A stretch of 64,000 bases of DNA, from NCBI RefSeq assembly GCF_007097245.1, contig NZ_VJZT01000005.1, forward strand, positions 124,001 to 188,000. Reading direction: 5' to 3'. A program made the position numbers and the translations under genes. This document shows positions 20,118 to 27,476 of this stretch, piece after piece (within the stretch, counting starts at the first letter, position 1; every line of letters starts with the position of its first letter). The notes beneath the pieces are model-generated. The model saw only the letters and a program-made list of their open reading frames with translations, had not been told where the DNA came from and did not search any database. This DNA comes from Flavobacterium restrictum (GTDB lineage: Bacteria; Bacteroidota; Bacteroidia; Flavobacteriales; Flavobacteriaceae).

Positions 20118-20130
20118 AAAACAAAAAATT

Positions 20131-20454
20131 ATGACCGAAGAAATAATCACCGCCGAATTGGGAGAAGCAATCGTACAAAAGCTAAAAACCATTTACGATC
20201 CAGAAATTCCTGTAGACATTTATGAACTAGGATTGATTTATGACGTCATGGTAAACACAGATTATGAAGTAAAAATCCTGATGACTTTGACCTCGCCAAA
20301 TTGCCCCGTAGCCGAGAGTTTACCCAGAGAAGTAGAGGAAAAAATAAAATCCATCGAGCATGTAAAAGATGCCGAAGTCGAAATCACTTTTGATCCGCCG
20401 TGGAGCAAAGATTTGATGAGCGAAGAAGCTAAACTAGAACTTGGAATGCTTTAA
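20131..20454 (+). CDS. SufT-like DUF59 (MIP18) protein for Fe-S assembly
   Basis: The product of about 107 residues has the MIP18/DUF59 fold signature: YDPEIPVDIYELGLIYDV near residue 22-39 and MTLTSPNCPVAESLP with the conserved reactive cysteine. Family members (SufT, PaaD, Cia2) help mature Fe-S proteins. I place the start at ATG 20131 (MTEEIITAEL) since the earlier ATG at 20101 lies inside a repeat. Its location after sufS and sufE supports the SufT role. Confidence 0.88.
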   Translation: MTEEIITAELGEAIVQKLKTIYDPEIPVDIYELGLIYDVMVNTDYEVKILMTLTSPNCPVAESLPREVEEKIKSIEHVKDAEVEITFDPPWSKDLMSEEAKLELGML

Positions 20455-20508
20455 ATACCGAAAAATCTGTTAACAAAAACCTTTTATAATAGCAAAAATT
20501 CGATACCA

Positions 20509-21033
20509 ATGAACACAGTTGAAGTGACCAAAATTGGTCTTAACGAAATTGTATCCTTACAAAAAATTGGCAAACAAACCTTCTTTGAAACTTTTGCAGC
20601 AAGCAATACCGAAGAAAACATGCAAAGCTATTTAAATGAAGGTTTTACAACTGAAAAATTAACCGCGGAATTGACGAATCAAAACTCGGAATTTTACTTT
20701 GCCCAATACGGAAACGAAATCATTGGGTATTTGAAAATAAACGTTGGCGATGCGCAAACGGAACTCAAAGACGTTACAACCCTTGAAATAGAACGCATTT
20801 ATGTCTTGAAAGAATTTCACGGAAAAAGCGTTGGCCAATTACTATATGAGCAAGCTATTCAAGTCGCTAATGGCAAAAATGTTGATTCGGTTTGGTTAGG
20901 CGTTTGGGAAGAAAATCCACGAGCCATACATTTTTACAAGAAAAATGGCTTTGTTGAATTTGACAAACATATTTTCAAATTAGGTGATGAAGAACAAACG
21001 GATATCATGATGAAATTGCAACTTAAAAAGTAG
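20509..21033 (+). CDS. GNAT-family N-acetyltransferase
   Basis: The 174-residue protein shows the GNAT acetyl-CoA fold: LEIERIYVLKEFHGKSVGQLL (motif A, with the pyrophosphate loop) at about residues 95-115 and VWLGVWEENPRAIHFYKKNGF (motif B) near 130-150. It most resembles spermidine/RimI-type acetyltransferases, but the substrate is not evident. It is 54 bp after the sufT-like gene and 37 bp before the DUF2480 gene in the same direction. Confidence 0.85.
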   Translation: MNTVEVTKIGLNEIVSLQKIGKQTFFETFAASNTEENMQSYLNEGFTTEKLTAELTNQNSEFYFAQYGNEIIGYLKINVGDAQTELKDVTTLEIERIYVLKEFHGKSVGQLLYEQAIQVANGKNVDSVWLGVWEENPRAIHFYKKNGFVEFDKHIFKLGDEEQTDIMMKLQLKK

Positions 21034-21070
21034 TATAACAGAAAATGCATTTTCAAAACAGCGTTAAAAA

Positions 21071-21580
21071 ATGGAAGAAATAGTAAATAAAGTTGCCAAT
21101 AGTGCCCTAGAAGTTTTTGACCTAGAGGATTATTATCCCAGAGGAATCCGAACCCAAATTGACCTTTCGCAGTGGCTTTTGGACGGTTTTGTTTTAAAGG
21201 AAAAAGACTTTAGAGAACACCTCAAAAACCACGATTGGGAACAATACAAAGACAATTATATTGCCATTATTTGCAGTACCGATGCTGTTGTTCCGGCTTG
21301 GGCATCGATTCTTGTTGCGATACAATTGGCTCCTTTTGCCAAGAAAATTATCCATGGCAATCTAGGTGATTTAGAAACGGCTATCTACCAAGAAATTTTA
21401 CCCAAATTAGACTATTCTTTTTTCAAAGACAAACCCGTAATCATTAAAGGCTGTTCTAGAAAACCAGTCCCCAAAAGTGCTTATGTACTTGCAGCTTGCT
21501 ACCTACAGCCGTTCGCCAGAAGCATCATGTATGGCGAAGCTTGTTCTGCAGTACCACTGTACAAAGCACCAAGAAATTGA
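21071..21580 (+). CDS. DUF2480 family protein
   Basis: The 169-residue protein matches my recollection of DUF2480 proteins of Bacteroidota: EEIVNKVANSALEVFDLEDYYP at the start, PAWASILVA in the middle and a cysteine-bearing GCSRKPVP near residue 138. In other flavobacteria this family commonly lies in suf clusters, as it does here at the end of the suf series. This suggests a link with Fe-S assembly, unproven. No signal peptide. Confidence 0.8.
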   Translation: MEEIVNKVANSALEVFDLEDYYPRGIRTQIDLSQWLLDGFVLKEKDFREHLKNHDWEQYKDNYIAIICSTDAVVPAWASILVAIQLAPFAKKIIHGNLGDLETAIYQEILPKLDYSFFKDKPVIIKGCSRKPVPKSAYVLAACYLQPFARSIMYGEACSAVPLYKAPRN

Positions 21581-21655
21581 TTTTAGCTTTTAATTTACTG
21601 GATTTAGTTACAAATAGGAGTGTTTATACAGTTTATAAAACTATCTTTTTTTTAG

Positions 21656-21663
21656 TATATTTG
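21656..21663 (+). promoter_or_regulatory. Promoter (-7 box) of the DUF3078 gene
   Basis: TATATTTG fits TAnnTTTG exactly, 26 bases before the ATG at 21689. Confidence 0.55.
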
Positions 21664-21688
21664 CCCTACAAACTATAAATCATTAAAA

Positions 21689-22618
21689 ATGAAAACGCTA
21701 TTATTATCGATAGGACTTCTGTTTTCAGTTGCCTTGGTTACTGGACAAAATACCGAAAAAGAATTAATCAAAAACACCGAGAATGCCGTAAAAGCTATTG
21801 CGGACACGACTGGAAATGGCTGGAAAAAGAAAGGAAATATATCGTTTCTTTTTAACCAATCTAATTTTAATAACTGGATTGCTGGCGGTGAGAACAACCT
21901 TTCGGGAAATTTGGGGATCAACTACGACTTTAATTTCAAGAAAAATGATTTGTCTTGGGACAATAAAGTAATTGCCTCTTATGGTTTGCTACAAACTAAA
22001 AATGCCGATTTTGAAAAAAAGACCGATGATCGCCTAGAATTGAATTCGGTTTTGGGACAAAAAGCGTTTGGAAACTGGTATTATTCGTTGTTTTTGAACT
22101 TTAGAACCCAATTTACCAAAGGGTATATTTACAGCAAAGATGCTAATGGAGCCGAAATAAGAACCGAAAACACCGATTTACTTTCTCCTGGCTACTTGAC
22201 TTTTGGTCCAGGAATGTATTGGAAGAAAAACGATAAATTCAAATTGAATTTTGCACCGCTAACCTCCAAATTCACTTTTGTAAATAAAGACTATACGTCA
22301 AAATTGGGGTATGTTGATGGCAGTTATTTTGGTGTCGACGCAAATAAAAGTATGCGCTACGAGCTTGGATTTTATGCTTCGGCGTATTATAAATTCGATT
22401 TAATGACCAATGTTTCTCTTGAAAACACCTTAAATTTATATTCTAATTATCTAGAGGATCCACAAAATATTGATATGGACTATTCACTAGCCATTGTGAT
22501 GAAAATCAATAAATATTTATCGACTAACCTGAATTTTCAAGCCATTTATGACGACAATGCTTTTCAAGGATTTCAAACTAGAGAAGTTTTTGGATTGGGT
22601 GTAAACTATGGTTTTTAG
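21689..22618 (+). CDS. DUF3078 family outer-membrane beta-barrel protein
   Basis: The 309-residue protein has a signal peptide (cleavage near VTGQ) and then a barrel with regular alternating strands and an aromatic C-terminus (FGLGVNYGF), as expected for an outer-membrane protein. GWKKKGNISFLFNQSNFNNWIAGGENN near residue 47 is the DUF3078 hallmark. Function unknown. It has its own promoter and terminator, so it is a single-gene unit. Confidence 0.82.
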   Translation: MKTLLLSIGLLFSVALVTGQNTEKELIKNTENAVKAIADTTGNGWKKKGNISFLFNQSNFNNWIAGGENNLSGNLGINYDFNFKKNDLSWDNKVIASYGLLQTKNADFEKKTDDRLELNSVLGQKAFGNWYYSLFLNFRTQFTKGYIYSKDANGAEIRTENTDLLSPGYLTFGPGMYWKKNDKFKLNFAPLTSKFTFVNKDYTSKLGYVDGSYFGVDANKSMRYELGFYASAYYKFDLMTNVSLENTLNLYSNYLEDPQNIDMDYSLAIVMKINKYLSTNLNFQAIYDDNAFQGFQTREVFGLGVNYGF

Positions 22619-22636
22619 AAATTACAATTATATCTT

Positions 22637-22672
22637 AAAAAGCCCTTTTGATTGATTTCAAAAGGGCTTTTT
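22637..22672 (+). terminator. Terminator after the DUF3078 gene
   Basis: AAAAAGCCCTTTTG pairs perfectly with CAAAAGGGCTTTTT around an eight-base loop, 19 bases after the stop codon. Confidence 0.88.
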
Positions 22673-22854
22673 TATGTTTTTGACTCAACCATAAAACGGT
22701 AGTATTGGTACTATGTTTACAAAACGTATTTGACTAAATCCTAGAATTGATAAGACTAAACACGAATTCCCACGGAAATTTGTAAAAGTAAAACCAATAG
22801 CGTTATTCAATTAAATATATTGCAGTATATTGGTATAATTAATCGAACCAGACT

Positions 22855-24273
22855 ATGACTAAAAACTACATTGGTATTGATATTGGTACTACAGCTACAA
22901 AAGCAGTTTGTTTTGACGGCTCTGGAAAGGTCTTGCATCAAGTCACAGCAGCTTACCCCATGTACCATCCGGAACCCAATTATAGTGTACAAAATCCTGC
23001 CGAAATTCTAACAGCAGTACTACATTGCATTCAGGAAATTACAAAAAATTTCCAACCGGAGTTCATTAGTTTTAGTGCCGCAATGCAAAGTATTATTGCT
23101 ATTGACAATGCTGGAAATCCTATTACAGATGCCATTTTGTGGGCAGATAATCGGGCACATAAATTGTCCGAAATACTCAAAAATTCGGAAATGGGGACTG
23201 CTTTTTATCAAAAAACGGGGATTCCAATCCATCCTTTTTCGCCCATGATGAAAATTCATTGGTTCGAAAAAACCAACGCCAACTTGTATGCCAAAACCTA
23301 TAAATTTATCAGCATCAAGGAATACATTTGGCAACAACTCACAGGCGAATATGCGATCGATTCCTCAATGGCATCGGGAACCGGATTGCTCAATATTCAT
23401 ACCTTGGTTTGGGAGAAAAGTATTTTAGATTTTTTGAAAATAAAACCTTCTCAATTGTCTACCTTGGTTTCCCCCACACACTCTTGTGCAGGAATTGGAG
23501 ATGATTTTTTGTATATAATGGGAGGTGGCGACGGCGTTTTGTCTAATTTAGGAACTGGTGCAATGGAATCTGGACGAATGGCACTTTCCATTGGTACGAG
23601 TGGTGCCGTGCGTTTGCCCATCAAAAAACCATATATTGATCCTGAAATGAGAACGCAATGCTACCATGTAATGGGAGAGGATTACCTTAAATTAGGAGCA
23701 GTAAATAATGGCGCTATCGTTTTGCAATGGTTGAAAGAATCTATTTTAAAAACCGACGCCTCATTTGAAACCTTATTCGAACAAGCCAAAAATATTCCTG
23801 CAGGTGCCAATGGCTTACTTTTTGTGCCTTATTTATTGGGCGAAAGAGCCCCTATTTGGGATGCTGCAACACAAGGAACGCTTCTAGGAATTAGCATCAA
23901 TCACACCCAAGCACATCTGGTACGCGCTACGCTTGAGGGCATTTTGTTTGGCTTATTTAGCGTGGTCGAAGTGCTACTTCCAAATCTTGTTGAGCGAAAA
24001 AATAGTATCATAATGGCAAGTGGCGGTTTTGGCAAAAGCGAACTTTGGTTGCAAATGGTTGCCGATATTTTTCAAATGAAAGTAGCGATAGCTCAAACCA
24101 TAGAAGGGGCAGCTTGGGGAGCCGTTTTGATTGGTTTGAAAGCAACTGGAATTCCTGTTGTACCCTCGCATTATAACGAGAAAGTATTTTTACCCAATGA
24201 AAGCCACAAAGAAGTCTATGAAAAATGTTTTCAAAAATTCAAGCAAGTTTATCCTGTATTAAAAGGATTGTAG
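22855..24273 (+). CDS. FGGY-family sugar kinase, probably gluconokinase
   Basis: The 472-residue protein has the FGGY N-terminal ATPase motif GIDIGTTATKAVCFD, ILWADNRAHK near residue 97, and the C-terminal PYLLGERAPIWD and GGFGKSELWLQMVADIF blocks seen in GntK-type gluconate kinases. It would phosphorylate gluconate to 6-phosphogluconate; xylulose or other polyol specificity cannot be ruled out. No transporter or regulator gene adjoins it. Confidence 0.82.
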   Translation: MTKNYIGIDIGTTATKAVCFDGSGKVLHQVTAAYPMYHPEPNYSVQNPAEILTAVLHCIQEITKNFQPEFISFSAAMQSIIAIDNAGNPITDAILWADNRAHKLSEILKNSEMGTAFYQKTGIPIHPFSPMMKIHWFEKTNANLYAKTYKFISIKEYIWQQLTGEYAIDSSMASGTGLLNIHTLVWEKSILDFLKIKPSQLSTLVSPTHSCAGIGDDFLYIMGGGDGVLSNLGTGAMESGRMALSIGTSGAVRLPIKKPYIDPEMRTQCYHVMGEDYLKLGAVNNGAIVLQWLKESILKTDASFETLFEQAKNIPAGANGLLFVPYLLGERAPIWDAATQGTLLGISINHTQAHLVRATLEGILFGLFSVVEVLLPNLVERKNSIIMASGGFGKSELWLQMVADIFQMKVAIAQTIEGAAWGAVLIGLKATGIPVVPSHYNEKVFLPNESHKEVYEKCFQKFKQVYPVLKGL

Positions 24274-24342
24274 CTCAATTGTAGATGGCGGATTTCAAAT
24301 TAAGCGTAATTAACACATTTAGCAAATAAGGATTCAAATGCT

Positions 24343-24858
24343 TTAAGCCGTTTTTTCGAAAGCTATAAAATGAGATAACTGGCCTTTGATATTAAAAACC
24401 GGGAAACTTTTTATCAAACACTGGTACTCTTTCCCGTTTTTTTTATAATTCAAAACGGTTTTTTCAAAAGGTTCTTGCTTGGCAATCGCTTGACGGATTT
24501 CGCCTGATGTTTTCTGGCAGGTATCCTTACCGTGAAACATTTTTGGACTTTTGCCTAAAATGTCACTTTCGTTGTAACCATTCATTTTGGCCATATTACT
24601 CGAAGCATATACTATTTTCAAATTACTATCCGTAACAATTACTACCGTTTCTATATAGTCCGATTGTAAGTCCCAATTGGTAGGTGCCCATTTATTTTGC
24701 TGCGCCAAAGTAGTTATCCGAAGGTAATCTTGATGTAAATGCTTTAAGTCTAATAGAAATTCTTTATGAAAATTCCAAGTGCGAACAGGCGTAGATTTCA
24801 GATTTAAAGTGCTGAAATTCTTTGCGTTAGCTTTATCGTATTCTCTTAAATGTAGCAT
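24343..24858 (-). CDS. Single PAS-domain protein
   Basis: The 171-residue protein carries one PAS domain at about residues 68-171 (VVIVTDSNLKIVYASSNMAKMNGYNESDILGKSPKMF, then KNGKEYQCLIKSFPVFNIKG). It has no kinase, cyclase or DNA-binding domain. The position that holds the flavin-binding cysteine in LOV domains (GxNCRFLQ) reads GKSPKMFHG, so LOV photochemistry is not expected. It is probably a stand-alone sensor or partner-binding module; ligand unknown. Convergent with the sugar kinase gene. Confidence 0.75.
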   Translation of the reverse strand: MLHLREYDKANAKNFSTLNLKSTPVRTWNFHKEFLLDLKHLHQDYLRITTLAQQNKWAPTNWDLQSDYIETVVIVTDSNLKIVYASSNMAKMNGYNESDILGKSPKMFHGKDTCQKTSGEIRQAIAKQEPFEKTVLNYKKNGKEYQCLIKSFPVFNIKGQLSHFIAFEKTA

Positions 24859-24941
24859 TGGTTTACAAATTAAAAGCCAAATGTAATTTTTTTTGTAATC
24901 AATACTTTCAAATAAAACATTTTTAACTTTTGTTGAACAAC

Positions 24942-26024
24942 TTAAAAATCAAATTTTAGTTGAACAGCAACTGCTTTTTTTTGTTCGGTGTTCAAGTTGC
25001 TCATGGCTATTCCTAGCAATCTTACGGAATCCTTCATGCGTTCTTGGTATAATAATTCGGTTACGGTTTCGAGCAACAATCCTTTGTCAGAAATAAAATA
25101 AGGTAGGGTTTTACTTCGTGTTTGTTGGCTAAAATCGCTGTACTTTATTTTCAGCGTAATTGTTTTTCCTGATATTTTGTGTTTTTTTAATCGTTTTTCC
25201 AAAATTATAGCAATGGCTTCCAATTGTTCTAACATAAAAATTTCGGAGGAAAGATTGCTGTCAAACGTTTGTTCAGCTGCAACGGATTTTGCCACTCGCT
25301 CCGATTTTACTTCGCTATTATGAATGCCCCGTACAACATTGAAATAAAATTTTCCTGATTTTCCAAAATGCTTTTCCAGAAATTCTTCGGATTTGTTTTT
25401 TAGTTCCAAGCCTGTAAAAATGCCCAGTTGGTACATTTTTTCGGTGGTTACTTTCCCAACACCATAAAATTTCCGGATGGGTAATACTTCCAGAAACGGA
25501 ATCACCTCAAGCGCAGTAACGGTTTTTTGACCATTGGGTTTGTTAAAATCACTCGCTATTTTGGCAACAAATTTATTAACGGATATTCCCGCCGAGGCTG
25601 TTAATCCCACTTCGTTAAAAATGCGCAACCGTATTTCTTGTGCCAATAATGTGGCCGAGGGATTCCCTTTTTTGTTTTGAGTAACATCCAGATAGGCTTC
25701 GTCCAGTGACAAGGGTTCTACTAGATCGGTATAATCATAAAAAATAGCTTGGATTTTTTTGGAAATTTCTTTGTAGCGATCAAATCGGGGTTGTACAAAA
25801 ATAAGTTCGGGGCAGTTTTTTTTGGCCAAAACGCCACTAATGGCACTTCGAACACCAAATTTCCTTGCTTCGTAACTCGCCGCCGATACCACTCCTCGAT
25901 TTTCATTACCACCCACCGCAACTGGTTTCCCGCGAAGTTCGGGATTGTCCATTTGCTCTACCGATGCGTAAAAAGCATCCATATCGATGTGTATGATTTT
26001 TCTATTTGGATTTGTTTCGAGCAT
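24942..26024 (-). CDS. dinB: DNA polymerase IV (Y-family translesion polymerase)
   Basis: DinB copies damaged DNA with low fidelity. The protein has IIHIDMDAFYASVEQ at the start, the catalytic SLDEAYLDVT near residue 106, the TASAGISVNKFVAKIASD segment near residue 140 and a C-terminal little-finger domain. It ends QLKFDF, a plausible beta-clamp-binding tail. I start at the ATG at 26022-26024 (MLETNPNRK); the alternative TTG at 26057 lies inside a palindrome that looks like an operator. The palindrome and a -7 box lie directly upstream, so the gene is probably regulated. Confidence 0.94.
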   Translation of the reverse strand: MLETNPNRKIIHIDMDAFYASVEQMDNPELRGKPVAVGGNENRGVVSAASYEARKFGVRSAISGVLAKKNCPELIFVQPRFDRYKEISKKIQAIFYDYTDLVEPLSLDEAYLDVTQNKKGNPSATLLAQEIRLRIFNEVGLTASAGISVNKFVAKIASDFNKPNGQKTVTALEVIPFLEVLPIRKFYGVGKVTTEKMYQLGIFTGLELKNKSEEFLEKHFGKSGKFYFNVVRGIHNSEVKSERVAKSVAAEQTFDSNLSSEIFMLEQLEAIAIILEKRLKKHKISGKTITLKIKYSDFSQQTRSKTLPYFISDKGLLLETVTELLYQERMKDSVRLLGIAMSNLNTEQKKAVAVQLKFDF

Positions 26025-26027
26025 GAA

Positions 26028-26059
26028 CAAATTTACGACTTTGTATTTCAAATACAAAG
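26028..26059 (-). promoter_or_regulatory. dinB promoter -7 box with overlapping 21-bp palindrome (candidate operator)
   Basis: On the minus strand TAAATTTG (26028-26035) matches the -7 consensus only three bases before the ATG. Immediately upstream, 26039-26059 is a perfect palindrome, CTTTGTATTT and AAATACAAAG around one central base. It occupies the spacer between the -33 and -7 positions, where a bound repressor would exclude RNA polymerase. Confidence 0.55.
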
Positions 26060-26302
26060 CAAGACTAGTAAAGCAAGTGTTTTACTTTATGAACATACTA
26101 GGTTTGTCGTTATAGTTCAAGCAGATTTGGGGTTGAATTAATTTTTTTTGTATTTGTCAAAATCTTATAAAACTATTTTTTTCTATTGAGCCATTTCCAT
26201 TCATTATCTCTCGGAAGTGGATTTTTAAAATTTTAGGTAAGCTGCGGGAAAGGATTTGTAGAACCATTAGAGATTTCTAGTTTAGAAAACCACATCCCTA
26301 TA

Positions 26303-26788
26303 CTATTTCTCGGCTGTTTCAATAGTTACTTTCATTTGACCACCTTTGCCTTCTGAAATTTCCATGAACGCTTTTCGGGAAAGGTCGATTTCTCTGGTTC
26401 GCACAAAGGGACCACGATCCGTAACTTCTACAATTACCGATTTTCCGTTGGCTTCATTGGTCACCTTTATCATTGTCCCAAAAGGTAATTTTTTATGGGC
26501 TGCGGTGTAACTGTTATTGTTGAATTTTTTGCCACTAGCGGTTCTTTTTCCCGTAAACTTTTCGGCATAATAGGAGGCGTGTCCGTTTTTTTTGTAAAAT
26601 TTAAACTTTGAGGGAACAACGACCGTGGTGTCTTTTTCTGGAAGTACCGGTTGGGGCGCAATGGCAGTTTTGTTTTTTTTGATGGTGTCTTTGGACGTGG
26701 CTCCTTTTGGCTTCAAAGCGGATGGACTTTGACTGTACACGAAACCTACAATCGCTAGCAAAATAAATACTGATATTATTTTTTTCAT
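26303..26788 (-). CDS. RlpA-like septal ring lytic transglycosylase (DPBB domain)
   Basis: The 161-residue exported protein has a signal peptide, a low-complexity Pro/Lys/Thr linker and a double-psi beta-barrel at about residues 70-158. That domain contains GHASYYAEKFTGKRTASGKKF and the catalytic-region motif VTDRGPFVRTREIDLS. RlpA proteins cleave peptidoglycan strands lacking stem peptides. There is no SPOR domain, so the septal targeting used in gammaproteobacteria is absent here. Confidence 0.87.
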   Translation of the reverse strand: MKKIISVFILLAIVGFVYSQSPSALKPKGATSKDTIKKNKTAIAPQPVLPEKDTTVVVPSKFKFYKKNGHASYYAEKFTGKRTASGKKFNNNSYTAAHKKLPFGTMIKVTNEANGKSVIVEVTDRGPFVRTREIDLSRKAFMEISEGKGGQMKVTIETAEK

Positions 26789-26947
26789 TTGTACTTTTTT
26801 AGTTGAAAACCACTTTAAAAAACAATGCTATTCCGAAGGATTGAAAATCGTTCCGCTATTTAATGGATGAAGACCAAAATTCAAACACTTTTTGAATGAA
26901 AAAAAATGCGACACTTGCGGAAAAAAAAACAATTTGTTGTTTTTATT

Positions 26948-27370
26948 TTAAAACCACAAAGACCAAGGAATTCTGCTTAAAATAAGCACTAAACCTAATC
27001 CGTAAAAAACAGAAAAAGTTTTGAACTTTGATTCGCTAGTAGTTAATTTTTTGTGTTTTGACCAGCCAATGGTAATCAAAACGATAGCTATAATGTTGAT
27101 TAATGGATGTTCTAATGATGTTAATCGCAAGGCTTTGTCAGCCATTTGTCCAAAAGAAGCCAATCCCAGCGGAGAAACAAAATATAAAATCAAGCCAATA
27201 AGCAATTGTGTATGTGTTGCAATTAGGGCAAAGAGCGCAATTTTACGGTCTTTGGCGGTGAATTCTTTTTTGGAAGTAAGTCCTATAATGGCATTAATAA
27301 CAGCGATTAAAAGCATAATTAATACTAAATATGCCCAGCCCGAATGAAATTTTTGAATAAAATGATACAT
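26948..27370 (-). CDS. Four-helix membrane protein, cytochrome b-like
   Basis: The product of about 140 residues has four hydrophobic helices and repeated histidines in or near them (HSGWAYL near residue 9, ATHTQ near residue 51, LEHPLIN near residue 86), a pattern compatible with haem ligation. I do not recognise the family with confidence. The start is placed at ATG 27368-27370 (MYHFIQKFHSGW), because the upstream in-frame extension to 27427 runs into the terminator of the TonB receptor gene. Confidence 0.65.
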   Translation of the reverse strand: MYHFIQKFHSGWAYLVLIMLLIAVINAIIGLTSKKEFTAKDRKIALFALIATHTQLLIGLILYFVSPLGLASFGQMADKALRLTSLEHPLINIIAIVLITIGWSKHKKLTTSESKFKTFSVFYGLGLVLILSRIPWSLWF

Positions 27371-27417
27371 GTTTTTTTGTTTTTGAAATTCAAATATAAT
27401 AAAAATAAGGCATAAAA

Positions 27418-27451
27418 AAAACGACATTCACTAAAAAGCGAATGCCGTTTT
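27418..27451 (-). terminator. Terminator of the TonB receptor gene
   Basis: On the minus strand AAAACGGCATTC pairs with GAATGTCGTTTT over 12 bp around a ten-base loop, followed by a T run. One pair is G-U, so the stem is complete only in the minus-strand transcript. Confidence 0.85.
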
Positions 27452-27476
27452 ACTACTTTATTGTTTTATACTCGTT

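Noticed and set aside
20101..20130. Upstream start for the sufT-like gene
   Set aside because: The extra ten codons lie in an inverted repeat shared with the region before sufS and have no family counterpart.
24343..24858. LOV photoreceptor
   Set aside because: The flavin-adduct cysteine motif is absent (GKSPKMFHG in its place), so it is called a plain PAS protein.
26948..27427. Longer version of the four-helix membrane protein starting at 27427
   Set aside because: The extra 19 residues are encoded by the terminator hairpin of the TonB receptor gene; the ATG at 27370 is the credible start.
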